Assembly (NCBI RefSeq): GCF_001854885.1
Contig: NZ_MDDV01000008.1
Span: forward strand, 148,144 to 212,143
Direction of reading: 5' to 3'
Length of the DNA stretch: 64,000 nt
Source: Ensifer sp. LCM 4579
Lineage (GTDB): Bacteria; Pseudomonadota; Alphaproteobacteria; Rhizobiales; Rhizobiaceae
Part shown: positions 36,430-45,127 of the stretch, piece after piece
Numbering within the stretch: the stretch's first letter is position 1
How the letters are laid out: each line of letters opens with the position of its first letter
Program-made: the position numbers and the translations under genes
Notes under the pieces: model-generated
What the model was told of the DNA's origin: nothing
Databases searched by the model: none
What the model saw: only the letters and a program-made list of their open reading frames with translations

Positions 36430-39258
36430 GTGTCTCTGGTTGTCCGTATCTGGACAGCGATGATCGGGGTCATCGCGGCGACACTTGGGGTTCTTTCGAT
36501 CCTCTGCATCCTGCAGCATGATGCAATCCTCTCCCAGCTCATCCGCCAGCGCCTCGCCGTGACCGTGGAAGTAGCTGCGCGTCCGTTCCGCTCGGTCGTT
36601 GAACTCGGACTTCCGGTCTCCATGATGCGCAATAAACTTGCGCTCCTCGAACGGGCACGGGCATCCGATACGGCGATCAGCGACGTCGTTCTCTTCAATC
36701 CAACCGGGATCGTCATCGAGCAAAGCGGTAGTGGCAAGGTCGAACGGGTCACGCAGGAGATAGTCGACGTCCAAGCCAAGTACATCAGTCGACGCTGGGG
36801 TCTCGAGACCGACCGCGACCTGATCAGCGGGACCTCCATCCTGGATGATGATGGGGTGGTGCTTGGAGGAATTCTCGCGGTGTATCCGAAGTCCGAACTG
36901 GACGCACGGAGCGCCAGCGTCGCGCAGCAGATCGTTGTGGGGGCTATGGGACTTTTCGTCCTCTTCACCGGCATCGCCTACCTGATGGTCCGAGCCCGCG
37001 TCGATGCCGCCGGCGGCGGACTGAGGCGCCTCGAAGGCACGCTGGTCGCGATCGGCGGAACCCCGACTGAAACCCCTGCGGCCGCAGGCAGGCACAACGG
37101 CCGGGCTCTCCCCGAACAGATCGCGCTTGCGCTGTCCAAGCTGCAGGAGCAACTGGAGGCCGCCTCGGAGAAGTACCGCCGGGCTCTGCAGGCGCTGGGG
37201 TCTGAAGAAGCCGAGGCAACGGCCCACTCCTCCGCCGGTCCGCGCGAGGTGGTGCCGGTTGGCGTTCCCGAGCGTGCGGCAACCCGCAGCTTTGCCCGCC
37301 GCCTCACACCAGTCATTGCCGTTCTAACCCTGGGCAGTTCGCTCACACTTGGCTATCTTGCCTATCTCAGCATCAGCGATTCCTTCCGCCCGGAGATTGC
37401 CCGGCGCACCCAATTGATAGGCTCGATCGCCACCACCGACATCCAGCGCACAGTTGAAGCGGGCGTTCCGGTCGAGGGCCTCGTTGGAGCCGGGGAGTAT
37501 TTCGGCCATCTGCTGGCTGATTTTCCTGAAATCTCCTACTTCGCTGTGCTGACGGATAGGCCAGTGATCGAGGTCGGCCAGGCCCAGCTTGGTGGCGGCG
37601 CCGACCGCACGGTCTTCCCGATTTTGGTTGACGGGGTGCGAATCGGGGAACTCGTGACCGAGACCAACCTTGACTATATCGCTGCCCAGTTCCGCGATGT
37701 GGTCCTGGATCTCGGCGTCGTCGTGCTGGTGATCTTGCTGTTCGCGTTCGAACTGATCGTGGTGATGATGAGCCGGTCGGTGACGGGTCCTCTCGACCGG
37801 TTGCAGCACTTAGCCGAACTGCAGGCAGCCGGCGACTTCTCAAAGCGGCTGGTCGCAACCGGTCGCAACGTTGTCGAGAGGCTGGGAAGCCTGCTTTCCG
37901 AGCGGGCGGAACGGTTGAACGTGCTGGCAGCGGCAGCCATCCGCAGGAGCGCCGCTGGTTTGGATAGATCGCAAGTGGTCGCACTCGAACCCGAGTTCCG
38001 ACTTTCGGGGCGCCGGCCGGCAGTGATGCGGTTTTGCAGCCTGACCGACGTGCGCCTGCCGCTATTCCTCTTTGCAATGGCGGACGAATTGCCTCTTTCT
38101 TTCTTTTCCCTCTATGCGAGGGCGCAGGCTAACCCTTTCACCTCGCTCGGCGAGGGGGTCGTGATCGGGCTTCCGCTGGCGGCCTATCTCGGCGCCGCCC
38201 TTCTGGGTGCACTGCTCGCGCGACCTCTCGGCCAGCGAATGGGCTATCGCCGACTGTTCATCGCTGCGGCACTGGCGACCTTCTTCGCAAAGCTTGGACT
38301 CTGCCTCGCCGACAACATCATCGAGGTGATTGTCTCCCATGGGATCAATGGCCTCGCCTTTGCGCTTGCCTCGCTCGCCTGCCAGGACTACGTGCTCGAC
38401 ATGCTGCCGAAGGGAGCAAGATCGCGTTCGATCAGCCTCTTCCGGGCGACGCTCTTCAGCGGCGTCTTCGCGGCGACTGCCCTTGGTGGGATTCTAGCCG
38501 ATCGCTTGGGCCAGCGCCCGGTGTTCGCCGCCTGCGCGGTCCTGTCCGTCGTCTCGGCCTTCTTGATCTGGCGGATGCTGCCGGTCGGCGGGTCGACGCC
38601 ACACGCTGAACAAAGCAGCGAGACGGAGGACAAGCTCTCATTTAATATCCTGGCACCGATGCGGAGCCCGATCTTCGCTGCCGTGGCCCTCGGCAGCGTG
38701 ATCCCGCTGGCGATTGTCGACCACGTCTTTATCTCCTACCTGCTGGCATTGCAGATGGACGCGCTGGGCGCATCGATTTCCGAAATCGCTCGCGTGATGA
38801 TGTTCTTCTTTCTGGCACTGATACTTGGCGGCTATGCCGAGGGACGGCTGCCGACTTGGCTCGCCGCGCCGAGCCTGCTGCTTACGACGTGCTCGATTAC
38901 AACAGGCGTGAGCTTGCTCATTGCCGGGCTATTCCCCTCGACCTGGTCGACGCTCGCGGCTTCGATAGGCGCCGGCATTGCGCTCGGCCTCGCCGGAGGG
39001 CCGCAGACCACGCTGGTCATGGATGCGGCGGAAGGGCCTTTGGCGCATCTCGGCACGAGCGCCGTGCTCGGAACCATCAGGGTAATCGAACGCGGCGGAG
39101 CCATCACCGGGCTCATGGTGATCGGGTCGATGACCGACACGGCAGGCTATTCCGGCGCTGCGGGGATCATCGGAATGACCGCGCTGGCGGGCGCGGGGCT
39201 GTTTGCTGTTCTTCGCCTGGCGGGAAGCGAGGCGGCCATTTCAGGGAGGAGCGGATGA
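36430..39258 (+). CDS. Sensor-like protein fused to a major facilitator superfamily transporter
   Basis: A 942-residue protein with an unusual layout. TM1 (7-29), a periplasmic domain (30-165) and TM2 (167-188) form one sensor-like module. A charged, Ala-rich linker follows, with a coiled-coil stretch at about 226-255. TM3 (294-314), a second periplasmic domain (315-422), TM4 (423-447) and a HAMP-like segment (448-500: VTGPLDRLQHLAELQAAGDF) form the second. Residues 530-930 are an MFS domain with about 12 helices and two copies of the loop motif A pattern (RPLGQRMGYRR near 598 and ILADRLGQRP near 688). No kinase, cyclase or methyl-accepting domain is present. GTG start at 36430 with GGGGAG upstream. 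Both periplasmic domains are Cache-like in size and placement, which is inference. Substrate unknown. Confidence 0.8.
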   Translation: MSLVVRIWTAMIGVIAATLGVLSILCILQHDAILSQLIRQRLAVTVEVAARPFRSVVELGLPVSMMRNKLALLERARASDTAISDVVLFNPTGIVIEQSGSGKVERVTQEIVDVQAKYISRRWGLETDRDLISGTSILDDDGVVLGGILAVYPKSELDARSASVAQQIVVGAMGLFVLFTGIAYLMVRARVDAAGGGLRRLEGTLVAIGGTPTETPAAAGRHNGRALPEQIALALSKLQEQLEAASEKYRRALQALGSEEAEATAHSSAGPREVVPVGVPERAATRSFARRLTPVIAVLTLGSSLTLGYLAYLSISDSFRPEIARRTQLIGSIATTDIQRTVEAGVPVEGLVGAGEYFGHLLADFPEISYFAVLTDRPVIEVGQAQLGGGADRTVFPILVDGVRIGELVTETNLDYIAAQFRDVVLDLGVVVLVILLFAFELIVVMMSRSVTGPLDRLQHLAELQAAGDFSKRLVATGRNVVERLGSLLSERAERLNVLAAAAIRRSAAGLDRSQVVALEPEFRLSGRRPAVMRFCSLTDVRLPLFLFAMADELPLSFFSLYARAQANPFTSLGEGVVIGLPLAAYLGAALLGALLARPLGQRMGYRRLFIAAALATFFAKLGLCLADNIIEVIVSHGINGLAFALASLACQDYVLDMLPKGARSRSISLFRATLFSGVFAATALGGILADRLGQRPVFAACAVLSVVSAFLIWRMLPVGGSTPHAEQSSETEDKLSFNILAPMRSPIFAAVALGSVIPLAIVDHVFISYLLALQMDALGASISEIARVMMFFFLALILGGYAEGRLPTWLAAPSLLLTTCSITTGVSLLIAGLFPSTWSTLAASIGAGIALGLAGGPQTTLVMDAAEGPLAHLGTSAVLGTIRVIERGGAITGLMVIGSMTDTAGYSGAAGIIGMTALAGAGLFAVLRLAGSEAAISGRSG

Positions 39259-40259
39259 TGAGTCTTTCGAAACGGTGTCTGGCGGCGCTCGCCGCAGTGC
39301 TTGGCCTCTTCTGCACGTCGGGCGCCGAGGCGAGGATGAAGATCGGTATGGTAGTCTGGATCGGCTGCGAGGACGTCTGCCGTGGCGTGCGGGATTCGCT
39401 CGCGACAAACGGGATCGATGCGGAGTTCGTGGTAATGGACGCGGCCCAGGACCAGTCCAGACTGCCCGGCTTCGTCGAGCAGGCGCGGATCGAGAAAATG
39501 GACCTCGTACTGACTTGGGGCACCAAGACAACACTCGGCGTCCTCGGTACACTGGCCGACAGGACGGATCCGAAATACCTGAACGAAATCCCGGTCGTTT
39601 TCACCGTGGTTGCCGATCCGGTGGGTTCGGGCGTCATCGAGAGCTACGAGAAGACCGGGCGCGATAACGTCACGGGCACGCGCAATCGAGTGCCGGAGAC
39701 GGTCAATATCAAGAGCATAAGGCGCTATATGCCGTCGTTCGACCACTTGGGCATGCTTTATGAGGCGGCAACGCCCAACTCGGTGGGCAAGGTTGAAGAG
39801 GTAGAAGGGTTGACGGGGGCGCTGAACTTTACCCTCGACGCAGTGGCATTGGACACGCTGGAGGATGGCAGCCCCAATCCGGAATCGATCGAGCTCGGGA
39901 TCGCAGCGCTGAAGTCAAAGGGAGTGCAGTTCATCTATCTCGGCTCCAGCGCTTTCCTCGAGAAGGAGACCGACCGCTTCACTGGAGCGGCCGTTGCCGC
40001 GGGCATTCCGGTGCTCACGCCTTACGAACATATGGTTTCAGACTCGCAAGCGCTGATGTCCGTCGCCGCGCGCGACTACGACGTGGGCAAGCTCGCCGGT
40101 GAGCAGGTACGCAGAATCCTTGTCGATGGCAGGCGTGCCGGCGACATCCCCGTACTGGCGATGGAGGAATTCGCCTATCTCGTCAACATGAGGGTCGCCA
40201 AGGCGCTGAACCTTTTCCCACCCGTCGAGTTCCTGCAGTTCGTGGAGAAGGTCGAATGA
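39255..40259 (+). CDS. Secreted PF04392-type ABC substrate-binding protein without a partner transporter
   Basis: A 334-residue protein with a signal peptide (LAALAAVLGLFCTSGAEA, cleavage near 26). The mature start MKIGMVVWIGCEDVCRGVRD, then DLVLTWGTKTT, VFTVVADPVGSGV and GVQFIYLGSSAFLE, resembles the ABC_sub_bind (TrpX-like) family, which binds amino acids or aromatic ligands. The ATG overlaps the stop of the sensor-MFS gene (ATGA) and has GGAGG five bases upstream, so the two are co-translated. No ABC permease or ATPase of that family is near. It may present its ligand to the periplasmic domains of the fusion protein. Confidence 0.85.
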   Translation: MMSLSKRCLAALAAVLGLFCTSGAEARMKIGMVVWIGCEDVCRGVRDSLATNGIDAEFVVMDAAQDQSRLPGFVEQARIEKMDLVLTWGTKTTLGVLGTLADRTDPKYLNEIPVVFTVVADPVGSGVIESYEKTGRDNVTGTRNRVPETVNIKSIRRYMPSFDHLGMLYEAATPNSVGKVEEVEGLTGALNFTLDAVALDTLEDGSPNPESIELGIAALKSKGVQFIYLGSSAFLEKETDRFTGAAVAAGIPVLTPYEHMVSDSQALMSVAARDYDVGKLAGEQVRRILVDGRRAGDIPVLAMEEFAYLVNMRVAKALNLFPPVEFLQFVEKVE

Positions 40260-40275
40260 CCTCGATCGCGCGATA

Positions 40276-41052
40276 TCAGCCTCGTTTCAGGTCTCGGAGA
40301 TAAGTATTCTCCGCCCGTGAAATGGCAAAGGCTCGCGGATCGATCTCGGCGAATATCAAGGATTCATTGGCGGAATCGGCTCTCGTGAGAATCTGCCCAT
40401 CCGGCGAAGCGATGCGCGACGAACCGGCAAAGGAGAACATCGCGTCGGAACCGCAATGGTTGACGTATGCGACGAAGACCTGGTTCTCGAAGGCGCGGGT
40501 TTGGATCATATGTTCGGTGATGAAGGTGCCCGACCAGCCCGCTGGCAGCGCTGTCGGAACAAGCACGGCCTCGGCGCCTGCAAGCGCCAGCCGGCGGACA
40601 TTTTCGGGAAACTCGACATCGTAGCAGATCAGCATGCCGCAGGTGACGGCCCCATGCTCGAAGAGCAGGGTCGAAGGCTCCGCCGGTGTAAAGACCGCGC
40701 GCTCATAGTCCCCATAGAGATGCGACTTTCGATAGACCGACGGCGCCTCGTCGCCATCGATGCAGGCCGCACTGTTGTAGACGGCGTCGCCATCCCGCTC
40801 CGCAAAACCGGCGATAATCGCGATGCCGGTGGCGCGGGAAATCCGTTGCAATTGCTTTACGATCGAACCGTCCGCTGGCTGCGCAAGCTCTGCGATGAAG
40901 GCGCCGGCACCATAGCCGGTGATGCTGAGTTCGGGTGTCACCATCAAGGTCGCCCCCTTGCCCGCGGCCTCTGCCGCCGCGCCCTCGATCCGCGCGAGAT
41001 TGGCGGCAATGTCGCCGCCGACGCTTCTCATCTGAAGACCCGCAAGCTTCAT
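40276..41052 (-). CDS. Nitrilase-superfamily carbon-nitrogen hydrolase
   Basis: A 258-residue enzyme with the Glu-Lys-Cys triad: E41 (TPELSITGYG), K109 (VYRKSHLYG) and C143 (LICYDVEFPE). It probably hydrolyses an amide or N-carbamoyl group, as in aliphatic amidases, omega-amidase or N-carbamoylputrescine amidase; the pocket cannot be assigned by eye. The ATG at 41052 overlaps the permease stop by one base (TGATG), so the enzyme is in the importer operon. It converges with the PF04392 protein gene. Confidence 0.9.
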   Translation of the reverse strand: MKLAGLQMRSVGGDIAANLARIEGAAAEAAGKGATLMVTPELSITGYGAGAFIAELAQPADGSIVKQLQRISRATGIAIIAGFAERDGDAVYNSAACIDGDEAPSVYRKSHLYGDYERAVFTPAEPSTLLFEHGAVTCGMLICYDVEFPENVRRLALAGAEAVLVPTALPAGWSGTFITEHMIQTRAFENQVFVAYVNHCGSDAMFSFAGSSRIASPDGQILTRADSANESLIFAEIDPRAFAISRAENTYLRDLKRG

Positions 41053-41852
41053 CACTTTCCATCCGAAGCCATGGCGCCGAGCAGCTTCGGCAAATCGCCG
41101 AAACGGGCCACGAGACCGAAGATCACCGCCGCCGTCGCGACGAATAGGATGGTCACCGATGCCATGGTCGGCGTATAGCCATAGCGCAACGCATTGAAGA
41201 TCTTGATCGGCAGCGTCTCCATCGTAAAGCCGACCGTCATATAGGCAACGATATATTCATTGAGCGAGAGCACGAAGGCAAAAGCATAGCCCGAAACGAT
41301 ATAGGGCAGGATCAGCGGCAGCACCACGGTGCGGAAAATGGTGCGCTCGTCCGCGCCCATCGTGGCGGCGGCCTCGACCAATGAACGATCAATGGAAGTA
41401 AAGCCGAGCGAGAGCGTCACCAGCGGCAAGGTGACGAAAAAAATCGCGTGGCTGACGACCGCCGTCCAGGGCTGGCCGTAAAAGCCCGCGGTCGCCCAGA
41501 AGGTGAGCATGCCGAGCGCCGTGATCACCGGCGGCAGCGTGAAGGGCGCAACGCCCAAGAGCTGGAAGATGTTCGCCCATGGCGCCACCCGCCGCCACAG
41601 AAACCAGGCAAGCGGCAGCGCGATCGCGACGGCGAGCGCCGCTGAAAACAGCGCGAGCGTGACCGAGGCGACGAGCGCATTGCGCCACTCGGGGTTCAGG
41701 AAGATTTCCCCGTACCAGGACGTCGAAAAGCCTTCCGGGGGAAAAGCGAGCGTCTGCTTCTGGTTGACCGACACGCCGGCGACGACGATCAAGGGAAGCG
41801 CAAGGAAGAGCGCTATGACGAAGAAATAGAAATTGCGGAAAAAGGCGGTCAT
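41052..41852 (-). CDS. ABC transporter permease, PotC type
   Basis: A 266-residue permease with about six membrane helices, and the coupling loop SIDRSLVEAAATMGADERTIF with the EAA pattern. The sequence belongs to the polyamine/opine/thiamine-type (PotC) permeases. It overlaps the preceding permease by ATGA and the nitrilase by TGATG, so three genes are tightly coupled. Confidence 0.92.
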   Translation of the reverse strand: MTAFFRNFYFFVIALFLALPLIVVAGVSVNQKQTLAFPPEGFSTSWYGEIFLNPEWRNALVASVTLALFSAALAVAIALPLAWFLWRRVAPWANIFQLLGVAPFTLPPVITALGMLTFWATAGFYGQPWTAVVSHAIFFVTLPLVTLSLGFTSIDRSLVEAAATMGADERTIFRTVVLPLILPYIVSGYAFAFVLSLNEYIVAYMTVGFTMETLPIKIFNALRYGYTPTMASVTILFVATAAVIFGLVARFGDLPKLLGAMASDGK

Positions 41853-42703
41853 GCTGCCTCTCCTCTGCGTCCGGCGACAACTGTCAACGCCACGAGCCCG
41901 AGCGTCACCAGCACCAGGAAAACGGCCATGGCCGCGGCAAACGGCATGTTGGACTGGTAGATCGCCTGGTCGGTGATCAGCACCGAGAGCGTCCAGTGCT
42001 GAGGACGGCCGAGAAGCTGCGGAAGCAGGTAGGAGCCGAGCGCAAAGATGAAGACCATGATCAGCGTTGCGGTAATGGTGTTTCGAAGCGCCGGCACGAC
42101 GACGGTGAAAAAAGCCTTGAGCGGCGAGGCGCCGAGCGTGCGGGCGGCTTCCGTCAGTGTCGGGTCGAGACGGACCAGCGCCGGGAAGAGCACGAGCACC
42201 GTGTAGGGAAATGCCTGGTAGACCATGCCGGTCAGCACCGCGGCGAAGCTCGGCGTCAATGCCTTGGCCTCGCTCATGATTCCGAGCGCGACGAGAACAT
42301 TGGTGATTCCGGCCGTGCGCGAGAAGAGGGTCGACCAGGCAAAGCCGATGATGACCTCGGAGAGTGACAGGACCGAGAGGAGCGCGACCAGCCAGAGAAC
42401 CTGCACGCTGCGCGCCATGCGCGTCAGGAGATAGGTGAAGGGCAGCGCCAGCACGACGCAGCAGACGGCGACGGCGATCGCCAGCATCAGCGAAAAGCCA
42501 AGCACACCACCGAAGAAAGCCGAGAGGAAACGGGCGTAATTGTCGAACACGAAGGCTGGCGTGTAGAAGCCTCCCTGCTGGCGCTGGAAGAAGCTGACCG
42601 CGATCATCGTGCCGAAGGGCACGACGAAGAAGATGGTGAGCATCCCCGCCGGGAAGAGAAGCGGCGCGTAGTCGCCAAAGGTCTTGGGCGGTTCGCGTCT
42701 CAT
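41849..42703 (-). CDS. ABC transporter permease, PotB type
   Basis: A 284-residue permease with about six helices and the coupling loop RLDPTLTEAARTLGASPLKAFF. It begins in the ATGA overlap with the ATPase gene (ATG at 42703); an upstream in-frame start at 42721 would lie inside that gene. It pairs with the PotC-type permease. Confidence 0.92.
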   Translation of the reverse strand: MRREPPKTFGDYAPLLFPAGMLTIFFVVPFGTMIAVSFFQRQQGGFYTPAFVFDNYARFLSAFFGGVLGFSLMLAIAVAVCCVVLALPFTYLLTRMARSVQVLWLVALLSVLSLSEVIIGFAWSTLFSRTAGITNVLVALGIMSEAKALTPSFAAVLTGMVYQAFPYTVLVLFPALVRLDPTLTEAARTLGASPLKAFFTVVVPALRNTITATLIMVFIFALGSYLLPQLLGRPQHWTLSVLITDQAIYQSNMPFAAAMAVFLVLVTLGLVALTVVAGRRGEAA

Positions 42704-43737
42704 TTGCCGAGCACCACGCAAACGTCAGGGGTGAGCGCGACGCCTACCGGTTGGCCGACGGCGACCTCCGGCCGGGCACGCGGCGTAGAGACCGCGACGA
42801 TCTGGCGGCCGGCGACGTCGACGAAGGTCTCGATGGTGCCGCCGAGATCGCGCACGAAAGTGACCGTGCCGGAAAGTGCGCCGGCACCGGGCGCGGTCAG
42901 GTGCACATCTTCCGGGCGGATGGAAATCGTCGCCTTGCGCGCACCGGGAGGCAAGTGCAGACCCGCGACCGCCTGGCCGAATACCGTCGCGCGGCCCTGG
43001 CCGTCCGCTTCCGCTTCGATGAGGTTCGTCTGGCCAATGAAGTCGGCGACGAAACTGTCGGCCGGGCGGCGATATATCTCGATCGGCGAAGCCGCCTGGC
43101 GGATTTCGCCGCCATTCATGACGACGACCGTGTCGGCCATCGTCATCGCCTCGCGCTGGTCGTGGGTGACGACGATGGTGGTAATGCCGAGCTTCTGCTG
43201 CAATTGCCGAAGCTCCACTTGCATCGCCTCGCGCAGCTTGGCGTCGAGCGCGGAAAGCGGCTCGTCGAGGAGGAACAGCTTGGGCGAGATCGCCAGCGCC
43301 CTGGCAATCGCCACGCGTTGGCGCTGGCCGCCGGAGAGCTTGGAGACCGGCCGGTCGGCATAGCTCGGAAGATGGATCATCGACAGAAGCTCGTCGACGC
43401 GCCGCCTCTGTTCCTCCTTCTGGGCCTTGCGGATACGCAGCGGATAGGCGATGTTTTCGCCGACCGTCAGATGCGGGAACAGCGCCAGCGACTGGAATAC
43501 CATGCCGAGATTGCGCTTGTGTGTCGGCACGCGGGTGATGTCGTCGCCGTCGAGCCTGATGGCCCCCGAAGTCGGCAGGTCGAGACCGGCAATCATTCGA
43601 AGCAGCGTGGTCTTGCCGCAGCCCGAAGGGCCCAGCATACAGACGAAAGTGCCATGCGGCACCGTCAGGTCGACGTCGTTGACGGCCCGGAAGGCACCGA
43701 ATTCCTTGACGACATTCTGAAGCACAAGTCCCGACAT
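42700..43737 (-). CDS. ABC transporter ATPase, PotA type
   Basis: A 345-residue ATPase: Walker A GPSGCGKTT, signature [15 protein letters not shown], Walker B LFLLDEPLSALDAKL, H-loop VVTHDQREAM. The C-terminal TOBE region (ISIRPEDVHLTAPG, TVTFVRDLGGTIE) marks the polyamine/Fe3+ family (PotA/FbpC). The ATG at 43737 has GGGGAAC upstream; an ATG at 43779 reads non-family sequence. Confidence 0.94.
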   Translation of the reverse strand: MSGLVLQNVVKEFGAFRAVNDVDLTVPHGTFVCMLGPSGCGKTTLLRMIAGLDLPTSGAIRLDGDDITRVPTHKRNLGMVFQSLALFPHLTVGENIAYPLRIRKAQKEEQRRRVDELLSMIHLPSYADRPVSKLSGGQRQRVAIARALAISPKLFLLDEPLSALDAKLREAMQVELRQLQQKLGITTIVVTHDQREAMTMADTVVVMNGGEIRQAASPIEIYRRPADSFVADFIGQTNLIEAEADGQGRATVFGQAVAGLHLPPGARKATISIRPEDVHLTAPGAGALSGTVTFVRDLGGTIETFVDVAGRQIVAVSTPRARPEVAVGQPVGVALTPDVCVVLGK

Positions 43738-43760
43738 TTGTTCCCCGTTCCGCCAGGCCA

Positions 43761-43778
43761 TGGGCCCGGTCGGGCCCA
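43761..43778 (-). other. Hairpin between binding-protein and ATPase genes
   Basis: TGGGCCC (43761-43767), a GGTC loop and GGGCCCA (43772-43778) form a perfect 7-base-pair stem with no T run. It lies in the 162-base gap that follows the binding-protein stop on the minus strand. It may stabilise the upstream mRNA so that more binding protein than transporter is made. Confidence 0.5.
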
Positions 43779-43899
43779 CGGTCGCTGCGGCTGTTCTTTC
43801 AGGTTCCGTTCCACAAGCTTATCCTAAGCCGCGGACGATTTAAGGACGTCGTTTCCCGGTCCTGCAATCGGCGCGGGGACCGGTAAAGACGGGTGCGCA

Positions 43900-44979
43900 T
43901 CAGCCGACGATCAGTTCCGTCCACTTCTGGTTCAGCCAATCCGACTTCGTCTGGTAAAGGTCGTAGCGCGGAATGATCGGCTCGATATCCGACGAGACGG
44001 CCGCGAATTCCTGATCCGTCAGGTCCGTCGACTCGCGCTTGACCGTCGGTGAGGTGCCGACCTTGCGCGAGAGCGTCGCCTGGATCGCAGGCTGGCACAT
44101 ATAGTCGATGAAGATATGGGCCTCCTCTACCTTCTGTGAAGCGCGCGACAGCGCCCAGCAGCCGGAATCCTGGATGCCGCCTTCCTTGGGGAATGTGGAA
44201 CGGACAGGATGGCCTTCGGCGGCCGCAAGCCCTGTGACGTCGTGGTAATATTGCCCCATCGGGATTTCGCCCGATTTCAGCGCCTGTTCGAATTGCGCCT
44301 CGTCACGGTACCAGAGCCGGACATTCGGCTTCACCTCGGCAAGCTTGTCGAATGCCTTCAGGATACCCTCTTCCGTGTCGAGCGCATCGGTACCGCCCAT
44401 GAAGGTCTTGGCGGTGACTTCGAGCAGGAAGGAGTTCGAGACCAGCGCAAGCAAGCCGAGCTTGTCGGCATTGGCCGGATCCCAGAAGGCCTCCCAGGAG
44501 GTCGGTGGCTCCTTGTAGACATTGGTGTTGGTGACGAGCGTGATGTACCACGATACCGCCCCGACGCCGGCGACACGGCCATCCGGATATTTGTTGATGA
44601 AGCGGTCGAGCAGGTAGGAGCTGTTCTTGATCCTCGCCATGTCGATCGGCGTCCAGAGCTCGGTCGACTGCCCTTTCAGCATCGCGACCTGCGACATCAT
44701 CGAAACGTCCGCCGGAGCCTGGCCGGCGCGGGCGGCCTGCTCGAGTTGCACCAGCCAGGCCTCTCCCGTCGGCTCGGCCACCGACTCGATGGCGATGCCG
44801 GTCGCCTTGGTGAAATCCGGGAAGATGTTCTTGTCGAACGAGTCCTTGAAATAACCACCATAGACGCCGACCTTCAACGACCGGTCCTGAGCTCTCAGCA
44901 CCGCCGGCATCGCCAGTGCGGCCGCACCGGCAAGCCCCGCCCCCAGCAGCGTTCGGCGCTTGATGGAATTGATCTTCAT
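43900..44979 (-). CDS. Periplasmic binding protein, PotD/opine-type, with a Tat-like signal
   Basis: A 359-residue binding protein. The N-terminus (KRRTLLGAGLAGAAALAMPAVLRA) has a twin-arginine motif and a hydrophobic core, so export by Tat is likely. The mature part begins RSLKVGVYGGYFKDSF and contains TKATGIAIESVAEPTGE, a pattern of spermidine/putrescine-type (SBP_bac_8) proteins. The ATG at 44979 follows GGAGACAG. The ligand is probably a polyamine or a guanidino compound because agmatinase-family and putrescine-oxidising enzymes surround it; that is inference. Confidence 0.9.
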   Translation of the reverse strand: MKINSIKRRTLLGAGLAGAAALAMPAVLRAQDRSLKVGVYGGYFKDSFDKNIFPDFTKATGIAIESVAEPTGEAWLVQLEQAARAGQAPADVSMMSQVAMLKGQSTELWTPIDMARIKNSSYLLDRFINKYPDGRVAGVGAVSWYITLVTNTNVYKEPPTSWEAFWDPANADKLGLLALVSNSFLLEVTAKTFMGGTDALDTEEGILKAFDKLAEVKPNVRLWYRDEAQFEQALKSGEIPMGQYYHDVTGLAAAEGHPVRSTFPKEGGIQDSGCWALSRASQKVEEAHIFIDYMCQPAIQATLSRKVGTSPTVKRESTDLTDQEFAAVSSDIEPIIPRYDLYQTKSDWLNQKWTELIVG

Positions 44980-45020
44980 CGCCTGTCTCCTTATTTTTTG
45001 CGGCTGTCGCCGCGTTCCCT

Positions 45021-45046
45021 GTTGTCGTTGTTGTTGTCGTAGTCTT
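45021..45046. repeat. GTT/GTC trinucleotide tract
   Basis: GTTGTCGTTGTTGTTGTCGT and flanking bases in the gap between the agmatinase stop and the binding-protein start. Such a tract can vary in length; here it would only alter the spacing of a leader. Confidence 0.5.
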
Positions 45047-45127
45047 CTGCTCATGCCGCCGTTGCGACATCATACGCCTTGCAATGCCCGCTGGCGCGTC
45101 TCCATTTGGAGCAGCGCCGTACCAAGG

